Assembly: GCF_016745255.1 (NCBI RefSeq)
Contig: NZ_JADOEQ010000012.1
Coordinates: 96,038 to 160,037, forward strand
Length of the DNA: 64,000 nucleotides
Direction: 5' to 3'
DNA from: Enterococcus sp. BWR-S5
GTDB lineage: Bacteria > Bacillota > Bacilli > Lactobacillales > Enterococcaceae
A program made the translations under genes and the position numbers. The notes under the pieces were generated by a model. The model did no database searches and had not been told where the DNA came from. It saw only the letters and a program-made list of their open reading frames with translations. Of the stretch, positions 26,940 to 36,803 are shown one piece after another (positions within the stretch are counted from its first letter, which is position 1; every line of letters begins with the position of its first letter).

Positions 26940-27758
26940 ATGTTTTTTTACCGTCAGACAATCATGGAAGAGAATTGTCAGGCAGAATTGACGTTCTACT
27001 TACAGGAGAATTTTGAAGAAATTGCACCGACTCGTAAACGACCGTTGATCCTAATCTGTCCGGGAGGTGGCTATGAGAATCTGTCGAATCGTGAGGCTGA
27101 GCCTGTGGCAATTAAATTGCTTTCATTAGGTTTTCATGCAGCTGTTTTGAAATATAGTGTTTTTCCGGCTAAGTTTCCAACTGCTTTGCGCCAGCTGGCG
27201 AAGGCGATGCTGTTAATTAGAGCTGAAGCTGTCCGCTATCCAATTGATTCAGATCAAATTTTTGTCATGGGTTTTTCCGCTGGCGGACACTTAGCCGCCA
27301 GCCTAGGAGCATACTGGAATCAGCCGCTTTTAGCTGATTTATCAACAAATGCAGAGGAGCTACGTCCTGCCGGGCTTCTTCTGTGCTATCCTGTTATTTC
27401 TGGTGGGAGCTATCGCCATGAATCAAGCTTTCAAAAGCTTCTGGGAAGTCATCTTGATGAAGAGAGAGCAGCGGTTTCGATAGAGAAGCTGGTAACGGCC
27501 GATTTTCCGTCAACTTTTATCTGGCATACAATGGAGGACCAGGTTGTACCTGTCCAGAATACCTTGTTACTGGTTGAACAGTTAGTGGAAAAGCAGATTT
27601 TCTGCGAATGCCACCTTTACCCCAAAGGACAACATGGGCTATCATTAGGAACAGAGGAAACCAATGCACCAGACAAAAGCATGTTAAATCACGATATTCA
27701 AGGCTGGCCGGAGCTGGCTGCCCGCTGGATAAGAACTGCAGCTTTACAGAATAAATGA
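26940..27758 (+). CDS. Alpha/beta-hydrolase, carbohydrate esterase-like
   Basis: 272 residues. Oxyanion-hole region LILICPGGGYENLS, nucleophile elbow FVMGFSAGGHLAAS, Asp in WHTMEDQVVPVQNT and His in LYPKGQHGLSLG form a full triad. This is the pattern of BD-FAE / acetyl-xylan-esterase-like intracellular esterases. Placed 2 bases after a GH65 gene, it probably removes acyl groups from the imported oligosaccharide before phosphorolysis. No signal peptide. Confidence 0.8.
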   Translation: MFFYRQTIMEENCQAELTFYLQENFEEIAPTRKRPLILICPGGGYENLSNREAEPVAIKLLSLGFHAAVLKYSVFPAKFPTALRQLAKAMLLIRAEAVRYPIDSDQIFVMGFSAGGHLAASLGAYWNQPLLADLSTNAEELRPAGLLLCYPVISGGSYRHESSFQKLLGSHLDEERAAVSIEKLVTADFPSTFIWHTMEDQVVPVQNTLLLVEQLVEKQIFCECHLYPKGQHGLSLGTEETNAPDKSMLNHDIQGWPELAARWIRTAALQNK

Positions 27759-27771
27759 TAGATAGCTCTTT

Positions 27772-27807
27772 AAGTAAACAAGGTGAAAATCTTGTTTACT
27801 TTTTTTG
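27772..27807 (+). terminator. Rho-independent terminator of the GH65-esterase unit
   Basis: Perfect stem AAGTAAACAAG / CTTGTTTACTT followed by T7. The stem arms contain GTAAAC, resembling the nearby operator half-site. Confidence 0.8.
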
Positions 27808-27908
27808 TTTTTACTTGATAATTCTTGTTATTCGTCTTATAGTTAAGTCGAATAAAGTAAACGATATATAGTAAAATATAATTTTGTACACTAATAGGAG
27901 GAGTCATT

Positions 27909-28916
27909 ATGGCTGGAATAAGAGATGTTGCAAGAAGAGCAGGGGTGTCACCGACAACAGTTTCACGTTTTTTGAATGAGGATTCGGCATTGTCGATTAC
28001 TGATGAGACCAAAAAAAGAATTGAAACTGCCGTGGCAGACCTGAACTATGTGAAAGGACCTGCCAAAAGATCCCGAGCGGCATCGGTAGCGATTGTGACG
28101 ACGGTTTCTGAAGCAGAAGAAATCGATGATCCGTATTTCCGTTCTATTCGCTTAGGGATATTCGAAGAAGCAAAGAAACAAAAGATTGCTGCAAACAGAA
28201 TCTTTAGACTAGATAGTGAATTTCGCAGTGAAGAACTGGATTCGTTTGGGTGTGTTATTATTTTAGGCCATTTAGAGGAATCATTTTTGGAAGAGCTCTA
28301 TGCCCACAATAGCGAGCTGATTGTCGTGGATGATCCCTATACCTCGGAGAAATATGAGACTGTTTACTCTGATATTGAAGGCGCAGCACGCCAGCATTTA
28401 GATCGGCTATATGAGAAGGGGCATCGTAAGATTGCTTTTATCGGAGGGGTTCGAACGGCTCATCTGCCGGACGGAACAGTCACGTTGGATGAGGACGATG
28501 TTCGAACGGTTACTTACAAGCAGTGGATGAAGGAAAAAGGCTTGGAAGAGCATATTCAGCTGGCTCTTGGTGAATGGAGTACCCTATCTGGAATGGAGCT
28601 CACTGAAGCTTTTATCAATCAGCATAAGCAAGTACTTCCGACGGCAATCATGGTTGCCAGTGATCCTATGGCTGTCGGTGTGTATCGTGCGGTTCAAAAA
28701 GCTGGTCTGAATATTCCATCGGATATTGCCTTAGTTTCTTTTGATAATATCGAAGTGTCAGAGTATTTGACACCGCCGTTATCGACTGTTGAGCTTAGGA
28801 CAACAGAGCTTGGTCGGACGGCAATTCGCTTTGCACGGGAGAAAATTGATGGTATGAGAGACTATCCGGTACGTTGCATTATTCCCGGAAAAATAATAAT
28901 TCGAGAAAGTGAATAA
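27909..28916 (+). CDS. LacI-family transcriptional regulator of the sugar ABC / alpha-galactosidase unit
   Basis: 335 residues. HTH MAGIRDVARRAGVSPTTVSR with RFLNEDSALSITDETKKRIE, then an effector domain (GHRKIAFIGG, ASDPMAVGVYRAVQ, DIALVSFDNIEVSEYLTPPL). AGGAGG precedes the ATG. The upstream region contains AAAGTAAACG, an operator-like half-site, so self-control is possible. It lies 90 bases before the ABC importer genes and probably represses them until the sugar is present. Confidence 0.85.
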   Translation: MAGIRDVARRAGVSPTTVSRFLNEDSALSITDETKKRIETAVADLNYVKGPAKRSRAASVAIVTTVSEAEEIDDPYFRSIRLGIFEEAKKQKIAANRIFRLDSEFRSEELDSFGCVIILGHLEESFLEELYAHNSELIVVDDPYTSEKYETVYSDIEGAARQHLDRLYEKGHRKIAFIGGVRTAHLPDGTVTLDEDDVRTVTYKQWMKEKGLEEHIQLALGEWSTLSGMELTEAFINQHKQVLPTAIMVASDPMAVGVYRAVQKAGLNIPSDIALVSFDNIEVSEYLTPPLSTVELRTTELGRTAIRFAREKIDGMRDYPVRCIIPGKIIIRESE

Positions 28917-28922
28917 TAATGG

Positions 28923-28981
28923 TTGACAAATATTTTAGTAAACAGTAATGTGTGCACATAAGTTATTGGAAACGCTTTTCT
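28923..28981 (+). promoter_or_regulatory. ABC importer promoter with operator and cre
   Basis: TTGACA (28923-28928), 17 bases, TAATGT (28946-28951). The spacer holds TTTAGTAAAC (28934-28943), the same core as the gal operators. Downstream is a cre site TTGGAAACGCTTTTCT (28966-28981), placed to block transcription when CcpA binds. Confidence 0.75.
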
Positions 28982-29006
28982 ACTAATACGAGAGGGGTAC
29001 ACTGTG

Positions 29007-30263
29007 ATGAAAAGAATGAAAAAATTAGTGTTACTGACAGCAGCTTTAACTCTGGGAGGTATTTTGACTGCATGTGGTGCTAAAAAGAATGATTCTGCGG
29101 ATGGGGAGCAAAAAGAAATTGAGTTTTTCTTTCAGAAACAAGAAATGGTTCCGACGATGAAAGAGATTATCAAGGATTTTGAAGAGGAAAACCCTGATAT
29201 CAAAGTGAAGCTGACTAACGTGCCGGATGGACTTACTGTTTTGAAGACGAGAATGGCCAGTAATGATGTTCCTGATATTGTTCATGCTTATCCAGCATTA
29301 CCAGACTTTGTCGAATGGTCAAAAAATGATATGTTTGAAGACTTGACAGGCTCCGACATCATGAAAGATATAAAAGCAGGAGCAGCTGAATCTTATGCTG
29401 TTGACGACAAAATATATTCTGTTCCACTGACGAATAATGCATATGGCTTCTTCTACAACAAAACTGAATTTGAAAAGCTGGGACTGGAAGAGCCGAAAAC
29501 TTGGGCAGAATTTGAAGAAATCGTAAAAACTATTAAAAAAGATGGAAAGACACCATTCTCAGCCGCTTTGACGACAGATGCTGCTGGCTTCTTGAATGGC
29601 TTCCATCAATTAGCTTGGGCAACGATTACAGGCGGACATGAACAGGCAAATGATTACTTGCTACGTAGTCCCCAAGACTCAATCAAGGCAGATGATCCAA
29701 CCTTTGAAAAGGTTGCGGATGAGCTGGATATCATGAGAGACAATACGCAGAAAAATGCGAACGGTGCCACTTATGATGATGCCGTAGCAGCCTTTGCTTC
29801 CGGCGATGCCATGATTTTTGCCAATGGGATATGGGCACTGCCGGCAATTCAAAGCCAAGACCCTGAGTTTGAAGTTGGGATGTTTGCTCATCCAGGCGTC
29901 AAAGAAGGAGAAGAGCTGACAGCTGGCGCAGCTGACTTGGCTGTTTCCATCAGCAAAACAACAAAAAATAAAGAAGCAGCAGAAAAATTTGTCAGCTATT
30001 TGGCAAGCAAAGAAGCCATGCAGAAATATTATGATGTGGATGGTTCACCAACCTTTGTAACCACCGTTGATACAGAAGGTAAATTCCCTGAAATCGAAGA
30101 GGTTTCCAAACTGGTGGGGACAGACAAACAAATCATCTGGCTTCATAACGAATGGGATTCCGAAGCTGATTTTTGGTACGCAACAGTTGACTATATCAAC
30201 AATGGGGATCGTGAACAGCTGGCGAAAAATCTGAACACATTTTTTGATGCAATGAAAAAATAA
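29007..30263 (+). CDS. Sugar ABC transporter substrate-binding lipoprotein
   Basis: 418 residues from ATG 29007; the adjacent GTG at 29004 is an alternative. Lipobox LTAC with Cys near residue 23, followed by a short polar linker. Family 1 extracellular solute-binding fold: IEFFFQKQEMVPTMKEIIKD, YSVPLTNNAYGFFYNKTEFE, AGAADLAVSISKTTKNKEAA. Resembles MsmE/RafE proteins that bind raffinose, melibiose and related oligosaccharides. First gene of binding protein, two permeases and alpha-galactosidase. Confidence 0.9.
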   Translation: MKRMKKLVLLTAALTLGGILTACGAKKNDSADGEQKEIEFFFQKQEMVPTMKEIIKDFEEENPDIKVKLTNVPDGLTVLKTRMASNDVPDIVHAYPALPDFVEWSKNDMFEDLTGSDIMKDIKAGAAESYAVDDKIYSVPLTNNAYGFFYNKTEFEKLGLEEPKTWAEFEEIVKTIKKDGKTPFSAALTTDAAGFLNGFHQLAWATITGGHEQANDYLLRSPQDSIKADDPTFEKVADELDIMRDNTQKNANGATYDDAVAAFASGDAMIFANGIWALPAIQSQDPEFEVGMFAHPGVKEGEELTAGAADLAVSISKTTKNKEAAEKFVSYLASKEAMQKYYDVDGSPTFVTTVDTEGKFPEIEEVSKLVGTDKQIIWLHNEWDSEADFWYATVDYINNGDREQLAKNLNTFFDAMKK

Positions 30264-30291
30264 TTTTTAATAGAAAGAGGGTAACGATCAA

Positions 30292-31164
30292 ATGAAAAAG
30301 AAAGGTGTCCTTGGTCTTGGCTGGGCGTATTCATTCTTGATCATCCCTATCCTGCTGCAGTTGATATTTTTCTACTTTCCAATGCTTCAAGGGTTCTTTT
30401 ACAGCTTTACTGATTGGACTGGATTGACGTCAAACTATAATTTTATCGGCTTTGATAATTTTAAGGAAATCCTTACAGATGAAAAACTGCGCTCTTCTAT
30501 CTGGTTCACCGTTATTTTTACAGTGGGACTGATCGTTGGCGAAGTGGTAATAGGAATTTTTATCGCCAGACTACTAAATGGCAAACTAAAAGCATCTGGT
30601 TTCTTTCGGACTGTGTATTTCTTTCCGGCAGTTCTGAGTACGGTGACCTTAGGCTTAATCTTTAAACAAATTTTCAACTATGGACTGACACAAATCGGCG
30701 AAACATTGAAAATTGCTTTTCTACAGGAAAACTTGATTGCCAATGAAAAGACAGCTGTCATCGGTGTGCTGTTTGTAGCACTTTGGCAAGGGATTGCCAT
30801 TCCGGTTGTTATTTTCTTATCAGGATTGCAAAGTATACCAAAGGATGTGATGGAAGCTGCCGAAATCGATGGCGCATCCTCCAGACAACGGTTTTGGAAT
30901 GTAGAAATTCCATTTTTATTGCCATCCATCAGTATGGTGTTTATTCTGGCGCTGAAAAATGGCTTGACTGCATTTGATTTGGTTTATTCACTGACCGGTG
31001 GCGGTCCGAGTGGAAAAACAACTTCTGTAGGGTTACTGGTTTACAATTATGCGTTCAAGAGTAATAAGTTTGGCTATGCCAATGCAATTGCGGTTGTGCT
31101 GTTTCTTGTGATTGGTCTGATATCTGTTCTGCAAATACGGACCTCACGCAAATTTGAAGTGTAG
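30292..31164 (+). CDS. Sugar ABC transporter permease (MsmF/MalF type)
   Basis: 290 residues with about six membrane helices. The cytoplasmic EAA loop reads EAAEIDGASSRQRFWNVEIP, the contact site for the ATPase. Pairs with the next gene. AAGAGGG upstream of the ATG; 28 bases after the binding protein. Confidence 0.9.
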   Translation: MKKKGVLGLGWAYSFLIIPILLQLIFFYFPMLQGFFYSFTDWTGLTSNYNFIGFDNFKEILTDEKLRSSIWFTVIFTVGLIVGEVVIGIFIARLLNGKLKASGFFRTVYFFPAVLSTVTLGLIFKQIFNYGLTQIGETLKIAFLQENLIANEKTAVIGVLFVALWQGIAIPVVIFLSGLQSIPKDVMEAAEIDGASSRQRFWNVEIPFLLPSISMVFILALKNGLTAFDLVYSLTGGGPSGKTTSVGLLVYNYAFKSNKFGYANAIAVVLFLVIGLISVLQIRTSRKFEV

Positions 31165-31179
31165 GAGGGAGTAAACATC

Positions 31180-32004
31180 ATGAAAAAGCAGTCCACTGTT
31201 TTGAACTATATCGGCTTGCTGATTGGTTTGGTTCTGATTTTTATCCCGTTGTTTTACACGGTCATCAGTGCGTTTAAAGAAACCAAGCAGATCACAAGAG
31301 ATTTTCTGGGCATGCCGGCGCCATTTATTGGCGAAAACTTTACTCGACTGTTGGATGATGGTATTGGTCAATACTTTCAAAATTCAGTCATTATTACAGT
31401 CGCTTCGGTAGTATTAATTACCCTGTTTGTTCCAATGGCGGCCTATTCAATTGCTCGAAATATTTCAAGAAAGAAAGCCTTTGGCATCATGTATAGCTTA
31501 TTGATTTTAGGAATTTTCGTTCCGTTTCAAGTAATCATGATTCCAATCACTAGTCTGATGAGTAAATTTGGTCTATCCAATATTCCCGGCTTGATTATTC
31601 TTTATCTAGCCTATGCGATTCCTCAGACCTTGTTCTTGTATGTAGGCTTTATTAAAAATACGATACCAGAAGAAATCGACGAGGCGGCTGAAATTGATGG
31701 TGCGGGAAAACTACGAACATATTTCCAGATTATCTTCCCATTGATGAAGCCTATGCATGCAACGACCCTAATTATCAATGCATTGTGGATTTGGAACGAC
31801 TTCCTGTTACCATTGCTGATTCTTAATAAGGATTCAGATAATTGGTCGTTACCCTTGTTCCAATACAATTATTCCGGTCAATATTTCAATGATTTCGGGC
31901 CATCCTTTGCTTCGTATGTTGTAGGGATTGTCGTTATCCTAATTGTTTATCTGATTTTCCAAAAAAATATTATTTCAGGGATGACCAATGGTTCTGTGAA
32001 ATAA
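31180..32004 (+). CDS. Sugar ABC transporter permease (MsmG/MalG type)
   Basis: 274 residues, about six membrane helices, EAA loop EAAEIDGAGKLRTYFQIIFP and the terminal helix pattern of MalG-like subunits. GGAGG upstream. No ATPase gene lies in the island, so it must share an MsmK/UgpC-type ATPase encoded elsewhere, as in streptococcal msm and raf systems. Confidence 0.9.
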   Translation: MKKQSTVLNYIGLLIGLVLIFIPLFYTVISAFKETKQITRDFLGMPAPFIGENFTRLLDDGIGQYFQNSVIITVASVVLITLFVPMAAYSIARNISRKKAFGIMYSLLILGIFVPFQVIMIPITSLMSKFGLSNIPGLIILYLAYAIPQTLFLYVGFIKNTIPEEIDEAAEIDGAGKLRTYFQIIFPLMKPMHATTLIINALWIWNDFLLPLLILNKDSDNWSLPLFQYNYSGQYFNDFGPSFASYVVGIVVILIVYLIFQKNIISGMTNGSVK

Positions 32005-32026
32005 AATAAATGAAACACTCACTCAT

Positions 32027-32075
32027 AGGACTGGAGCATTGTGTCGTTCACAAGATGCTCCGGTCCTGAATTTTA
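32027..32075 (+). terminator. Terminator-like hairpin between permease and alpha-galactosidase
   Basis: Stem AGGACTGGAGCAT / ATGCTCCGGTCCT (one G-U) followed by GAATTTT. The T-run is imperfect, so read-through into the alpha-galactosidase gene is likely. Confidence 0.55.
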
Positions 32076-32154
32076 AAAAATAATTGGCAATGTAGAGCAG
32101 TCGACTGAAGATATGGCTGAATACTAGCTGGTTATGAAGGAAGGATTTGTAAGA

Positions 32155-34344
32155 ATGCCAATGATTACTTATGATGAAAAAGAACAAATTTTTCATTTGT
32201 CTAATAAAAAAATTAGTTACCTGATTCAAATAGAAGCTGGGGGTATCCCGGCACATCTCTATTTTGGAAAAGCGATTCGACACTACCATAATCATTTTCG
32301 CTATCCAAGAACCGACCGCTCATTTTCTCCAAATCCACCACTTTCAACGGATCGGCAGTTTTCATTTGATACAGTGATGCAGGAGTTTCCGGGCAATCCG
32401 GGAGATTATCGTACACTCTCTTACGAGCTGCTGCATGAGTCAGGAAGCAAAGTGAGTGATTTTCGTTATTACGGCTATAAGATAGAAGAAGGGAAGCCAC
32501 TGCTTTCCGGTCTGCCGGCAACCTATGTGAAGGAGCCAGCTGATGCACAAACCTTGACTATTACGCTGAAGGATCAATTGTACGACTTGTACCTTGATCT
32601 TTCTTATACGATTTTCGCGGATCAATCGGTTGTCGCACGGTCGAATCAACTACGAAACGAATCGAATGAGCTGGTGTATATCAGCAAGCTTGCCAGCTTG
32701 ACACTTGATTTTAGCAGTCAGGCTTTGGATTTAATTCATTTGCATGGAACTTGGTCAAAGGAGCGAATGCTTGAACGTGAAAGAATTACAGCAGGAATCA
32801 AGCTTTTAGACAGTAAGCGAGGCTCAAGCAGTCATCATCAAAATCCGTTTGCAGCTTTAGCTGCCCCAGAAACAACGGAGAAGAGCGGTGAGGTGTATGG
32901 TTTTTCTCTGGTATACAGCGGGAATCATCAGATAACTGTTGAACGTGATCCTTACGAGCAAACGCGCTTGATAATGGGGATGAACCCTCATCATTTTTCA
33001 TGGAAGCTGAATAGGGGCGAGGTATTTCAATCACCGGAAGCGATAATGGTTTACTCCGACCAAGGGCTAAATGGCATGTCTAAGAGCTTTCATCATTTGT
33101 TCCAGAATCATTTGGTACGAGGTCGTTATCAATACGAAGAACGTCCGATTCTTGCAAATAATTGGGAGGCAACCTTTTTTGATTTTAACGAAGAGAAGGT
33201 TTTAGCCATTGCAGAGGAAGCACGCAATCTTGGAGCTGAGCTTTTTGTTTTAGATGATGGGTGGTATGGTCATCGAGACAATGATGATTCTTCTTTAGGT
33301 GATTGGGTCGAGTATAAGAAAAAGCTGCCGGAGGGCTTATTGGGATTATCAAATAAAATCCATGATATGGGGATGCAATTTGGCTTGTGGGTAGAACCGG
33401 AAATGATTTCCGAGGATAGCGAGCTGTTTCGTCAGCATCCTGACTGGGCACTGCATATTCCGGGAAGAGGAAAAACGATTGGACGAGGTCAATTCGTTTT
33501 GGATTTCTCTCGAAAGGACGTGCGAGACAATATCTATCAGCAGTTGAAACAAATTTTTAATAAGGTGCCGTTAGAGTATGTTAAGTGGGACATGAATCGA
33601 AATATGACAGAGGTCTATTCCGTCTTACTATCAGCAGAACAGCAAGGTGAGGTCGCTCATCGATATATCCTTGGGTTGTACGAATTTTTGGAACAGTTAA
33701 CGACAGAGTTTCCTGATATTTTATTTGAAAGCTGTTCCGGCGGTGGTGGTCGTTTTGATCCTGGGATGTTGTATTACATGCCGCAGGTCTGGGCCAGTGA
33801 TAACACAGATGCGGTATCAAGAATGCAAATTCAATACAGCACAAGTCTGGTTTACCCGATTTCAACGATTGGCGCCCATGTAGCTGCTGTTCCAAACCAC
33901 CAAACAGGGCGGATAACAAGTCTTGAAACCCGAGGGAATGTTGCGATGTCTGGTGTCTTTGGTTATGAACTGGATTTGACGCATCTTTCTGCCGAAGAAA
34001 AAGAAGTAATGAAAGAACAGGTGCATTTTTATAAAGAGCATCGGCAGTTGATTCAGTTTGGGGACTATTATCGCTTGAAGAGCCCCTTTGATGGAAATCA
34101 TGCTTCTTGGATGTTTGTTGACAGTGAGAAAAGCCATGCGCTTGTTTTTTACAGCCGCATGATGGCTGAAGCATCGTCTGCGTTCCATGTGTTGAAGCTG
34201 ACCGGACTTGATTCTACCAAAGAGTACGAGGTTGAAGGTCAAGTCATTGGCGGCGATGAGCTCATGAATATCGGTATGTATATCGATACAGAGATGTGGG
34301 GCGATTATGCGAGTAAAATGATTGCGTTGAAGGCTGTAGAATAA
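32155..34344 (+). CDS. Alpha-galactosidase (GH36)
   Basis: 729 residues from ATG 32155, chosen because AAGGAAGGA lies 10 bases upstream (an in-frame ATG at 32134 has none). GH36 landmarks: ANNWEATFFDFNEEKVLAIA, LFVLDDGWYGHRDND, GLWVEPEMI, YVKWDMNRNM (nucleophile Asp), ESCSGGGGRFDPG, and WASDNTDAVSRMQIQ (acid/base Asp). Intracellular; it releases galactose from melibiose- or raffinose-type sugars brought in by the preceding ABC importer. The galactose then enters via galK-galE-galT. Confidence 0.95.
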   Translation: MPMITYDEKEQIFHLSNKKISYLIQIEAGGIPAHLYFGKAIRHYHNHFRYPRTDRSFSPNPPLSTDRQFSFDTVMQEFPGNPGDYRTLSYELLHESGSKVSDFRYYGYKIEEGKPLLSGLPATYVKEPADAQTLTITLKDQLYDLYLDLSYTIFADQSVVARSNQLRNESNELVYISKLASLTLDFSSQALDLIHLHGTWSKERMLERERITAGIKLLDSKRGSSSHHQNPFAALAAPETTEKSGEVYGFSLVYSGNHQITVERDPYEQTRLIMGMNPHHFSWKLNRGEVFQSPEAIMVYSDQGLNGMSKSFHHLFQNHLVRGRYQYEERPILANNWEATFFDFNEEKVLAIAEEARNLGAELFVLDDGWYGHRDNDDSSLGDWVEYKKKLPEGLLGLSNKIHDMGMQFGLWVEPEMISEDSELFRQHPDWALHIPGRGKTIGRGQFVLDFSRKDVRDNIYQQLKQIFNKVPLEYVKWDMNRNMTEVYSVLLSAEQQGEVAHRYILGLYEFLEQLTTEFPDILFESCSGGGGRFDPGMLYYMPQVWASDNTDAVSRMQIQYSTSLVYPISTIGAHVAAVPNHQTGRITSLETRGNVAMSGVFGYELDLTHLSAEEKEVMKEQVHFYKEHRQLIQFGDYYRLKSPFDGNHASWMFVDSEKSHALVFYSRMMAEASSAFHVLKLTGLDSTKEYEVEGQVIGGDELMNIGMYIDTEMWGDYASKMIALKAVE

Positions 34345-34454
34345 TTTTTGCTTAGCCTTAGTTGAAACGTTCATTTCTGAGAGAAGCGACTGTGAAAAAT
34401 AAATTCCGACAGAACCACTGGTCAAACCAAAAAAAATTTGGTATACTTCACAAA

Positions 34455-34697
34455 AGATAGATACTGACAAAGAGAGTACCTTACTTTAAGTCAACACAGC
34501 GATTTCGGGAGGGTGGAAGCCGAAAATGATGAAGTAGTGGGAAGCGCACTTTGCTGAAGCCTGAATAGAAGGCCGGTCAATCTACCGTTATCAGATTTGA
34601 GCAGGTCTGTTGAATAATCAACAGATAAGTAGAGTGGTACCGCGGGAATTTCTCGTCTCTAATCATCGTCCAGGCGATGGTTAGAGGCGTTTTTTTA
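34455..34697 (+). promoter_or_regulatory. T-box riboswitch for argS
   Basis: The T-box consensus AGAGTGGTACCGCGGG is at 34631-34646. A terminator follows: CTCTAATCATCG (34657-34668) / CGATGGTTAGAG (34675-34686) and T7. Upstream structured leader with GGGAGGGTGGAAGCC and AAGCCTGAATAGAAGGC fits stems I-III. Uncharged tRNA-Arg would pair with the specifier and the T-box bulge to allow read-through. I did not assign the specifier codon. Confidence 0.9.
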
Positions 34698-34721
34698 TTA
34701 CTATTTTTTAGGAGGACAATC

Positions 34722-36413
34722 ATGAATAACAAACACATCGTTGCTGAAGCTATTTTTGCTGTTGTAAAGGACGATTTGGCACTTGAACAAATTTTGCAGC
34801 TTTTGGAGAACCCTAAGTCATCAGATCACGGAGATGTTGCATTTCCAGCATTTTCTTTAGCGAAGGTCTTTCGAAAAGCGCCACAGCAGATTGCTGCTGA
34901 ATTGGCAGAAAAAATTGATCAGTCGGCCTTTGAAAAAATCGAAGTTGTCGGACCGTATCTGAACTTTTTCATGAACAAAGAAGCAGTTAGCGGCGCAGTC
35001 ATCAAAGAAATTGTTGCGCAGAAAAATCATTATGGTGATGCATCTATCGGAAATAACAGTAATGTAACGATTGATATGTCTTCTCCAAATATCGCCAAGC
35101 CAATCTCAATGGGACATCTGCGTTCAACCGTTATCGGAAATTCGATTGCCTTCATTCTTGAAAAAATTGGTTATCAGCCAGTAAAAATCAACCACTTGGG
35201 CGATTGGGGTACGCAATTTGGTAAATTGATTGTGGCTTATAAAAAATGGGGCTCTGAAGAAGCGGTTAAAAAGGAGCCAATTACCGAATTATTACGTCTG
35301 TACGTTCAGTTTCATGAGGAAGCTGAGGAGACACCAGAGCTTGAAGATGAAGCAAGAGCATGGTTCAAAAAGCTGGAAGAAGGCGACGAGGAATCTATGC
35401 AGCTTTGGCAATGGTTCAGAGATGAATCTTTGCAAGAATTCAATAAAATCTATGACATGCTTGAGGTTTCCTTTGATTCATTTAACGGTGAAGCATTCTT
35501 TAACGATAAGATGGATGAAGTGATTACACTTCTTGAGGAAAAACATTTGTTGGAAGAGAACAACGGAGCGGAAATTGTTGATTTGACTGCCTATGATTTA
35601 AATCCGGCGTTGATCCGTAAATCAGATGGTGCGACCTTGTACATTACAAGAGACCTGGCAGCTGCCTTGTACCGTAAGAAAACTTATAATTTCGCGCAAT
35701 CTCTCTATGTTGTAGGAAATGAACAATCCAATCACTTTAAGCAGCTGAAGGCTGTATTGAAGGAGTTGGGCTTTGAATGGTCAGATGATATGCATCATAT
35801 TCCATTCGGGTTAATTACACAGGGAGGCAAAAAGCTTTCCACACGTAAAGGTAAGATTGTTCTGTTAGAAGAGGTGCTAAATGAAGCAGTTCAGTCTGCT
35901 GAAAGACAAATCTCTGAGAAAAATCCAAACCTTGAAAACCGTGAAGAAGTAGCCAAACAGGTGGGAATCGGAGCTGTTATTTTCCATGACTTGAAAAATG
36001 ATCGACTGAACAATTTTGACTTTGTTTTAGATGAAGTGGTTCGTTTTGAAGGTGAGACAGGACCTTACGTTCAATATACCCATGCACGTGCTATGAGTAT
36101 TTTAAGAAAGGGCAGCTTCACGCCAAATGAAGCGATGAACTACAGCTTGAATGATAAAGAAAGCTGGGAAATTGTTAAAATGCTGCAAAAATTCCCTGAA
36201 ACAGTGATGCAGGCTGCGGAGAAATATGAACCGTCTGTCATTGCGAAGCATGCGATTCAATTGGCGCAAGCCTTCAACAAATACTATGCTCATGTGAAAA
36301 TTCTTGCGGATGATGAACAAAAGGAATCACGTTTGGCATTAGTGTATGCGATGGCTGTTCTTTTGAAAGAAGACCTGCGTCTTCTTGGTTTACATGCACC
36401 GGATGAAATGTAA
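34722..36413 (+). CDS. argS: Arginyl-tRNA synthetase
   Basis: 563 residues from ATG 34722; AGGAGG is 7 bases upstream, and the longer open frame before it is inside the T-box terminator. Class I aaRS: signature [19 protein letters not shown] (HIGH equivalent GHLR), [16 protein letters not shown]-terminal domain (1-110), and a C-terminal anticodon-binding DALR domain with [15 protein letters not shown]. Charges tRNA-Arg with arginine. Confidence 0.97.
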   Translation: MNNKHIVAEAIFAVVKDDLALEQILQLLENPKSSDHGDVAFPAFSLAKVFRKAPQQIAAELAEKIDQSAFEKIEVVGPYLNFFMNKEAVSGAVIKEIVAQKNHYGDASIGNNSNVTIDMSSPNIAKPISMGHLRSTVIGNSIAFILEKIGYQPVKINHLGDWGTQFGKLIVAYKKWGSEEAVKKEPITELLRLYVQFHEEAEETPELEDEARAWFKKLEEGDEESMQLWQWFRDESLQEFNKIYDMLEVSFDSFNGEAFFNDKMDEVITLLEEKHLLEENNGAEIVDLTAYDLNPALIRKSDGATLYITRDLAAALYRKKTYNFAQSLYVVGNEQSNHFKQLKAVLKELGFEWSDDMHHIPFGLITQGGKKLSTRKGKIVLLEEVLNEAVQSAERQISEKNPNLENREEVAKQVGIGAVIFHDLKNDRLNNFDFVLDEVVRFEGETGPYVQYTHARAMSILRKGSFTPNEAMNYSLNDKESWEIVKMLQKFPETVMQAAEKYEPSVIAKHAIQLAQAFNKYYAHVKILADDEQKESRLALVYAMAVLLKEDLRLLGLHAPDEM

Positions 36414-36453
36414 CAGACAGCTCTGAAATTAATAAGTAGATGGAGGAAGCTAG

Positions 36454-36681
36454 ATGAATGCAGGACAAGCAAAGTTTTATGAATTTATGCTGGAACGATC
36501 AAAAGCGGAGCACGTAGAAGAAATGAAAGAATTGTTGGCAGATGCCTTTAATAAAGCAGCCGCTGGAGAGCAAACACCGGAATTTTTTGCTGTGTTCAAC
36601 GAGAAGGTTTTCACTTATTTGAAGCCGGAAGCTGTTGAAGAGGTAAAACAAGCGATGGCTCATTTTCAATCGCAAAAATAG
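36454..36681 (+). CDS. Small helical protein, 75 residues, unknown
   Basis: ATG with GGAGGAAGC upstream, 40 bases after argS and before a terminator, so probably co-transcribed. The sequence is amphipathic and helical (YEFMLERSKAEHVEEMKELL, EAVEEVKQAMAHF), acidic, with no membrane segment. I do not recognise a family with known function. Confidence 0.6.
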   Translation: MNAGQAKFYEFMLERSKAEHVEEMKELLADAFNKAAAGEQTPEFFAVFNEKVFTYLKPEAVEEVKQAMAHFQSQK

Positions 36682-36744
36682 TGTGTAATAAATAAAATTG
36701 TATAACTAGCATTGAATCAGTCTAGTGTTGATTCAACTGAGACA

Positions 36745-36789
36745 AAAAGGACAGGCAGTGGGACTATTTTCCGCAGCCTGTTCTTTTTT
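36745..36789 (+). terminator. Rho-independent terminator
   Basis: Stem AAAAGGACAGGC / GCCTGTTCTTTT followed by T. A smaller hairpin TTGAATCA / TGATTCAA lies just before it. Confidence 0.75.
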
Positions 36790-36803
36790 GTATAAAACAC
36801 TTC

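Noticed and set aside
33581..34470. Long minus-strand ORFs (197 and 202 codons) opposite the alpha-galactosidase gene
   Set aside because: The GH36 gene on the plus strand has all family motifs; the antisense frames have none and no RBS.
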